From an uncultured Lachnospiraceae bacterium (GTDB lineage: Bacteria; Bacillota; Clostridia; Lachnospirales; Lachnospiraceae), in assembly GCA_934432595.1 (NCBI GenBank), contig CAKRYR010000039.1, positions 1 through 7,431 of the forward strand: 7,431 nt of DNA. Direction: 5' to 3'. A program made the position numbers and the translations under genes. The notes below the pieces were generated by a model that saw nothing but the letters and a program-made list of their open reading frames with translations, searched no databases and was not told the origin of the DNA. This document shows positions 1 to 5,000 of this stretch, one piece after another. Within the stretch, counting starts at the first letter, position 1; the number at the start of each line of letters is the position of its first letter.

Positions 1-76
1 ACCTCCCGAAAAATTATTAATACAATTTTAGCAAGGAGGTTATTCATTAACTAGATATCAAATTTTTGACGCTTAC
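1..76 (-). mobile_element. IS66-family left end, inverted, running off the window
   Basis: Read on the minus strand, this starts at 76 with GTAAGCGTCAAAAA, which fits the GTAA-starting terminal inverted repeats known for IS66 elements. It continues as IS left-end sequence to the window edge. It is a perfect reverse complement of 7356-7431, and identity stops exactly at the IS tip (base 77 differs). The first 14 bases of this tip match the right tip at 475-488. On the plus strand the segment carries a short reading frame ending RRLFIN-stop at 52-54, similar to the relic at 587-610, so the 3' end of another IS-borne gene may point toward this tip. Only the tip is visible, so the rest of the element is not described. 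Confidence 0.75.
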
Positions 77-382
77 AAAGCTCTTTTACTTGATGGATCT
101 TTAGAAATTGATAATAACGGTGCCGAAAGGGCTATAAAGCCATTTGTAATTGGCCGTAAGAATTGGCTTTTTAGTAATACATCTAAAGGTGCAAAATCTA
201 GTGCCACAATATACAGTATTATTGAAACTGCTAAAGCTAACGGCTTAATAGTAGAAAAATACTTAGTGTATTTGTTTGATAAGATATCAGAAATAAATAT
301 AGATAATAAAGAAATTTTATTAGATATTATGCCGTGGTCAAAGAAGCTTCCACCAGAATTAAGAGCATCAACCCGTAAATAA
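77..382 (+). pseudogene. IS66-family transposase, C-terminal fragment (5' truncated)
   Basis: This is the last 101 codons of an IS66-type DDE transposase (TnpC), ending at TAA 380-382. The family signature is clear: D-G-S-L-E-I-D-N-N, then A-E-R-A-I-K-P, then V-I-G-R-K-N-W-L-F-S-N-T. The glutamate at 125-127 lies in the N-N-x-x-E-R motif expected to hold the catalytic Glu. The fragment continues through K-G-A-K-S-S and S-I-I-E-T-A-K-A-N-G-L to the C-terminus K-K-L-P-P-E-L-R-A-S-T-R-K. Full IS66 transposases are about 450-550 residues, so roughly the N-terminal four fifths are missing. Upstream of 77 the sequence switches abruptly to an inverted IS left end, so the gene was cut by a second IS or by a rearrangement. 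It cannot encode active transposase. The right-hand flank carries the last 12 codons of a near-identical paralogue. Confidence 0.92.
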
Positions 383-396
383 TTATATTAAATTTT

Positions 397-435
397 AACT
401 CCAAGTAGAAAGCAATACCGCCCCTACTTGGAGTT
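397..435 (+). terminator. Hairpin terminator of the IS66 transposase remnant (left copy)
   Basis: There is a perfect 12-bp stem, AACTCCAAGTAG (397-408) with CTACTTGGAGTT (424-435), around a 15-nt loop. It lies 14 nt after the transposase stop and is followed by a T-rich run (433-443). The same hairpin is conserved in the right-hand IS copy, so it is an IS component. The stem is symmetric and could act in both directions. Confidence 0.8.
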
Positions 436-468
436 TATTTTATCAATTTAAATTTTTAATTGCTACGC

Positions 469-488
469 ATCGATTTTTTGACGCTTAC
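469..488 (+). repeat. IS66 right inverted repeat (left-flank copy)
   Basis: The 20 bases end in TTTTTGACGCTTAC. The reverse complement starts GTAAGCGTCAAAAA and shares 14 perfect bases with the left tips at 1-76 and 7356-7431. This marks the true end of the element whose transposase tail lies at 77-382. The bases after it (489-496, GTTTGGAG) would be the 8-bp target site, but no matching copy can be identified because the other end of this element is missing. Confidence 0.85.
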
Positions 489-502
489 GTTTGGAGAGAG
501 TA

Positions 503-610
503 ATGTATGATATAAAAAAGTTATTTAATCTGATAATGACAGTTAAACAAATTTGTCAAATAACTAATATATCGAAATAGTCACTTTATAGAAGGTTATT
601 CACTAACTAG
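503..610 (+). pseudogene. Helix-turn-helix fragment, resolvase-tail-like, broken by a stop
   Basis: From the ATG at 503 the frame reads a short basic leader, then T-V-K-Q-I-C-Q-I-T-N-I-S-K, a TAG stop at 578, then S-L-Y-R-R-L-F-T-N and a second TAG at 608. If the first TAG is read as a substitution, the pattern T-V-K-x-I-x-x-x-x-x-I-S-x-x-x-L-Y-R-R-L resembles the C-terminal helix-turn-helix of serine resolvases and invertases. No recombinase catalytic domain is visible upstream, because the IS66 right end interrupts at 488. The 3' part overlaps a decayed IS left end (590-632), so this may be the tail of an IS-borne gene rather than a host gene. It could also be the DNA-binding part of another transposase accessory protein. 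The assignment is tentative. Confidence 0.35.
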
Positions 611-632
611 ATATAGCATTTTTGACACTTAC
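590..632 (-). mobile_element. Decayed third copy of the IS66 left end
   Basis: The segment AGAAGGTTATTCACTAACTA (590-609), followed by TTTTTGACACTTAC ending at 632, aligns with the plus-strand text at 34-76. There are a handful of substitutions, including G to A inside the tip (GACGCTTAC to GACACTTAC). It has the same orientation as the element at 1-76. Its divergence suggests an older insertion. The IS66 right end at 488 lies 144 bp from its tip, which fits a younger IS having landed inside this older one. Confidence 0.7.
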
Positions 633-938
633 AATAGTGATAATAAATTATATAGTTTTAGGATAAAGTAAAATTTATTGCTTATTATTGATAATGTATA
701 TGTATACATATATAATATCAATATAAAATGATATGTTTTTTTCTTATTAAATTAATGAAGGGATTGTGATAATGGTATAGTATGAAAATATTTTAAAAAT
801 ACAAAATATAGATATTCTAAATAACAATATTTTTATTTTCTAACTAAATCTGCTTATGTATTCTAGAATAGCTTACTTTAAACTATGTTTGATTTTAGAG
901 AATTGGGAAAATATGATTTGTAATTTTATGTGTTATTG
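633..938. other. Gene-free AT-rich stretch
   Basis: I see no open frame with coding character on either strand and no RNA gene. The only structured item is the palindrome at 686-723. The motif AATGATATG (727-735) recurs upstream of the large gene. This is probably decayed sequence between the IS debris and the minus-strand relic. Confidence 0.6.
686..723. repeat. 38-bp near-perfect AT-rich palindrome
   Basis: The arms fold about a centre between 704 and 705. Seventeen of 19 pairs match; the two mismatches are at 694/715 and 696/713. The core GTATATGTATACATATA is close to self-complementary. It may be a hairpin, a protein-binding operator for a lost gene, or an end-of-element structure. No run of T follows immediately, so it does not look like a standard terminator. 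Confidence 0.55.
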
Positions 939-1450
939 TTACCAAAGTAAATTTAGACTTTTACCGTTGCGATTAATTTGGCAATAATCTAATAAGAACT
1001 TGTTAATAACATCCTTTTTTAGTTTGTTCTTATATAGTCTAGTGCAATAGTATTCAATGCTCTATACCCTATTCTAAGTCCTAGTTTTAAAATTTTATTT
1101 TGATTACATTTAAAATTACCTGACTCATTAGCAGAGATAACTATAACTAATAATGTAACTATAAGTAAATCAGTCAACAATAAGTTTGTAGTATTCACTA
1201 ATAAGAGATTTTAATTTTAAAATATTCATATTAATACTTTGAGGAATTTTTATATTTATGCAATAGATAAAGTATCTTTTTATCATTTCCACTTTTTTAA
1301 TTTCTTTTAATAAGTTGTTGAAAATAATAAGGTTATGTTTTATTCTAAAAAGCTTTTTTAATACATCTTTGTTAGGTGCAAGTATTGCAAGATATGAAAA
1401 ATCTCCTAAGACATCAATTCTATTATGGGACTATTAAAAAAATTAGACAT
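939..1450 (-). pseudogene. Frame-broken unknown gene relic with an intact ribosome binding site
   Basis: On the minus strand AAAGGAG (1466-1460) precedes an ATG at 1450-1448 by 9 nt. The frame starts M-S-N-F-F-N-S-P-I-I-E-L-M-S and hits TAG at 1408-1406. A second frame is open for 86 codons (1430 to the stop at 1172-1170) and reads I-D-V-L-G-D-F-S-Y-L-A-I-L-A-P-N-K-D-V-L-K-K-L and onward. The first frame then resumes with a hydrophobic segment (L-L-I-V-T-L-L-V-I-V-I) and ends at TAA 1021-1019. A last piece in the second frame, ending L-N-L-L-W, runs to TAA 941-939. An 86-codon open frame is unlikely by chance at this AT content. The reading suggests one gene of about 140-170 residues with compensating indels, possibly membrane-associated. 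I do not recognise the family. It runs divergently from the large gene and is clearly not functional as written. Confidence 0.45.
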
Positions 1451-1466
1451 TATATATATCTCCTTT

Positions 1467-1803
1467 AAAATTAGTTTAGAGATAGAATAGATATTCCAAT
1501 CTATTAGTTAGTCTATAACCTTATTTGTGATACTGGTAATGCCCGAAGAGAAACACAAACAACTAAATATAGAAATCCACCTGATATAACGATACACTAA
1601 TTTACGATTATTATCTTATAAAGATCCTAAAATTTATCGTATTATGCCAGGCGAGATATATTAAAAATAAACAGTAAAATAATGATATGGTTTAATGTTT
1701 GTTAGAAATATATTAAGTTTTCTATAAAATGTTATATCTATATCATACAAGAAATTATAATATTCATATCATTTTATTAATACATAAAATCATTTTACAT
1801 TAA
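1467..1803. other. Gene-free stretch between the relic and the main promoter
   Basis: No convincing open frame occurs on either strand; short fragments exist, but none recognisable. It contains AATGATATG at 1681-1689 and its inverted copy CATATCATT at 1765-1773, a 9-bp inverted repeat upstream of the promoter-like pair. This could be operator DNA or chance in AT-rich sequence. No riboswitch, tRNA or other RNA structure was recognised. Confidence 0.5.
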
Positions 1804-1831
1804 TTGTAATCGTATCCACTTATTATATAAT
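1804..1831 (+). promoter_or_regulatory. Likely sigma-A-type promoter of the sialidase gene
   Basis: TTGTAA (1804-1809) and a perfect TATAAT (1826-1831) are separated by 16 bp. Transcription would start near 1838 and give a leader of about 105 nt. A second TATAAT at 1876-1881 lacks a good -35 box. AT-rich DNA yields many such matches, so this is the best candidate rather than a proven site. Confidence 0.5.
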
Positions 1832-1838
1832 AAATATG

Positions 1839-1886
1839 AATAGATTATTTTTTTATATAATTTATTTAGATTCTATATAATCTATT
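1839..1886 (+). promoter_or_regulatory. 10-bp inverted repeat in the gene's leader region
   Basis: AATAGATTAT (1839-1848) and ATAATCTATT (1877-1886) are perfect inverted copies separated by 28 nt. The first arm lies at the predicted transcription start. The pair could be an operator for a regulator or a stem in the 5' leader. The second TATAAT (1876-1881) overlaps the second arm, so repressor binding there could block an alternative promoter. Confidence 0.35.
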
Positions 1887-1929
1887 AACAGAAAAATGTT
1901 TATATAAGTTGCAATATTACTTATTTATA

Positions 1930-1937
1930 AGGAAAGG
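1930..1937 (+). promoter_or_regulatory. Ribosome binding site deciding the start at 1945
   Basis: AGGAAAGG lies 7 nt before ATG 1945. The frame stays open upstream to a TTG at 1909, but that start has no purine-rich site. It would also place 12 extra residues, including charged ones, before a well-formed signal peptide. The ATG at 1945 is therefore the start. Confidence 0.85.
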
Positions 1938-1944
1938 AAAGAAT

Positions 1945-2031
1945 ATGAATAGAAAGTTATTAAGAAAATATTTGGTTTTATTTTTAGCTACAACTACATT
2001 TATATCTCAGAGTATTAGTCTTACTAAAGCA
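1945..2031 (+). other. Signal peptide (residues 1-29)
   Basis: A basic N-region (M-N-R-K-L-L-R-K) is followed by a hydrophobic core (Y-L-V-L-F-L-A-T-T-T-F-I) and a polar C-region ending T-K-A before E-E. This is a standard Sec signal with predicted cleavage after Ala29. It is not a lipoprotein signal, as there is no cysteine at the cleavage site. Confidence 0.88.
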
Positions 2032-5000
2032 GAGGAAATAATACCTACAATTACAACTGAAATATCTAAAGAAATAGTAAATGTTGAAAATCTTAAATTT
2101 GATGGGACTGAAGCTATTAGTGTTGAAAATAGTAAATACATACAAGGAAAAAGTTCTGATATCATGTCACTAGACAAGGGAACAGTAACAGTTAGATATC
2201 GTCTAGAAGAAGTAGATTCACCAATATCATCTTTATTTTCTATATCAATACCAACTTCTGAACAATCATATGCAAGTGTATACATAAAACCTAAAGAAGA
2301 AAAAATTGGGATAGAGTTTAAAAATCTTCCTAATAGTAAAACAGTAGAATTTAAACTTCCTAATTATGTAGATATAAATAATAAGAATTGGCATACTATA
2401 AGTTATATATTTACAGGAAGTAAGATAAATTTTTATATTGATTGTCAAAAAATAGGAGAAACCAATTTTAGTGGTATGTATAGTGATTTATCATGGAAGG
2501 GAGATTATCCTACTTTAACTATTGGGGGATTACAAAGAAAGTATGTTTCTCAAAATAAAATAGAGTCTTTCTTATGGCCACTTAAAGGTACTGTTGATTT
2601 ATTAGAGATTACAGATAAAGTATCATCTGAAGAAGATATAAAAAAAATACATGATGTAACTACCGAAAAAAATAATCAAAATAAAAGCTATATTTGGGAA
2701 CAAAATGAAGATGATATTTTTTATTATAGAATACCTTCATTAGTTAAAGCAAGTAATGGAAATTTAGTTATTGCTGCTGATGCAAGAAAAAAGCATTATA
2801 ATGACTGGGGAGATATTAAAACTGTAGTAAAGACTAGCAATAATGATGGGGAAACATGGAGTAAAAGTACTACCGTTGTAGATACTGCTACTCAACCATA
2901 TTATACAACTGAAACTATTGGTAGTGCGTCAGATACTACTTCATCTATGGCAATAGACCCTTCGCTTTTAGCAACATCAAATAATGAAGTTTATATGCTT
3001 GTTGATGTTATGCCAGAAAGTAGAGGAAATTGGTTCAATTGGGGAAAGAATGATAAGGGATATTTAAGTGGAGCTTATAATTCACAATTAGGAACTGGAT
3101 ATATAACTGTTGATGGAACTAAATGCTTAAAATTATTTGATAAAGATAATAATGAGTATTATGTGAGAAAAGAAAATAATCAAGGTGTTGTATATAAGAT
3201 TACAGAAAAAAATGAAGATGGTTCTGTAAAAGCATATCAAGCAACTAATTATACTGTTAGTTATGGAACTGCAGATAATAATTATAGTGATTATGGAGAT
3301 TTATATAAAGATGGTATAAGTGCTGGAAATATTTATTTGACAAATGACTCAAAAGATCCAGCTGGACAAAATGGAGTGCCTATACATCAAGAGAATTCTA
3401 AAAAAGGTGAGTTAAGAGTTCTTATAACTAATTATTTATGGTTATTCAAGAGTACTGATGGCGGTACAAGTTGGTCAGCTCCAACTGACATTACACCAAG
3501 TGTAAAAGAAGAATGGATGAGATTTATTGGTGCAGGAGCAGGAATTGGTAATGAGATTACTAAGGAAGATGGATCAAAAAGATTAATTTTCCCTATTTAT
3601 TACACAAATAAGAATGGAGAAGGAATTGGATTGCAAAGTAGTGCTATTATTTATAGTGATGACAATGGTTTAACATGGAGTCGTTCAGAATCTGCCAATG
3701 ATGGTCGTGTAGTAAATGGTAAAGTAATTCACTCTCAAACAGCTAGTTCTACAGATTATGATATTAGTGAAAATCAAGTTATTCAATTAAAAAGTGGAAC
3801 TTTACTTCAATTTATGCGTACTACTTCTGCTGACCAAAAAGTACGTATAGCAAAAAGCACAGATTATGGATTAACCTGGAAAGATGAGTTTATTGATAGT
3901 GGTTTAAGAGATATTGGTTGTCAATTATCTGTTATTACAACTGAATTCCATGATAAAGAATATGTTATATTTACTAATCCAGCTGGGGACGGACCAAGTA
4001 AGTCAGCAGCTAGATATAGAGGTGTGCTAAGAATTGGAGAAGTACAAGCTGATGATTCTATTAAATGGTTGACTTCTAATGTTATTGAACCAGGTAGATT
4101 TGCATATTCTAGTATTATTGATTTAGGAAATGGTAATATTGGTGTAGCATATGAAGATCAGGGACATATTTCTTATTTAACATATAATATTGCTAAATTA
4201 TTAGAAGCTAATCATCAAGATGCAAATTGTGCTATTGAAGAAGTAAAAAGAATTGATGGAAAAGAAGACTTAGCTATTGGTGATGAAATATTAATTCAAG
4301 TAAAAATGAATCAAAAATTAATTATGACTGGTACACGTGAATTAGATATTAAAATTGGAAATACAAGTGAAAAAGCAAAATATGTTTCAGGAACAGGAAC
4401 TGATACATTTATATTTAGCTATACAGTGAAAACAGGTAACTCTGGAGATTTAATGGTAATAGGTTTATCAAGTGATTCAATTACACAAAATAAATATTTA
4501 TGGAATTTATCTGTGCCAGTAGATGCTTACAATTTAGGTATTATTGGTGAAATAACTTCAAATAGAGAATTAAATCATATTTTTAATGGAGATTTCAGTA
4601 AAAATTCTCATTGGGTAGGTAAAACTTATAAAGCTTCAGCTAATAAGGTAGATGGAGATAATTATTATGGTAGCATTGAAAAAGGAACTTCTGATGATTA
4701 TTTAGTTCAATTTGTTGATGTTGAACCAGGAAAAAGTTATAAGTTAACTGCGAATGTAAAGGTTGATTCTGAATCTGATAACGTGCAAGGAGTATTTTTA
4801 GCTGTAAAATATGCATTAAACCAAAACTTTAAACAAATAGAACTTAAAAAGACTAATGGATGGGAAACATATGAAATTGAATTTACACCTGAAGAAGGAA
4901 GGAAACAAGTAGTTGTAGGACTAATTAAGTATGCAGAAAATAATAATAGAAGTGAGTGTAGTAATGTAGCTGTAAGTATTGATGATGTTTTTGTTACTGA

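Noticed and set aside
397..435. CRISPR-like or riboswitch-like repeat based on the hairpin found twice
   Set aside because: The two hairpins are the matching terminators of two IS66 copies in inverted orientation; there are no spacers or arrays.
1..488. Functional IS66 element at the left edge
   Set aside because: Only the last 101 transposase codons and one right tip remain, joined to an inverted left tip. No complete element is visible.
1500..1680. Possible gene fragments on both strands, such as a forward frame around T-G-N-A-R-R-E-T
   Set aside because: The frames are short, interrupted by stops, lack start signals, and give no recognisable family.
1909..1944. In-frame upstream TTG start adding 12 residues to the large protein
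   Set aside because: It has no ribosome binding site and places charged residues before the signal peptide. ATG 1945 has AGGAAAGG at 7-nt spacing.
2007..2285. Minus-strand open frame of 92 codons inside the large gene
   Set aside because: It lies wholly within the signal peptide and CBM40 coding region on the opposite strand, has no supporting motif, and is a shadow of biased codon use.
2266..2448. Minus-strand open frame of 60 codons inside the large gene
   Set aside because: It is opposite the CBM40 coding region, with low-complexity Ile/Tyr/Phe composition expected from AT-rich antisense.
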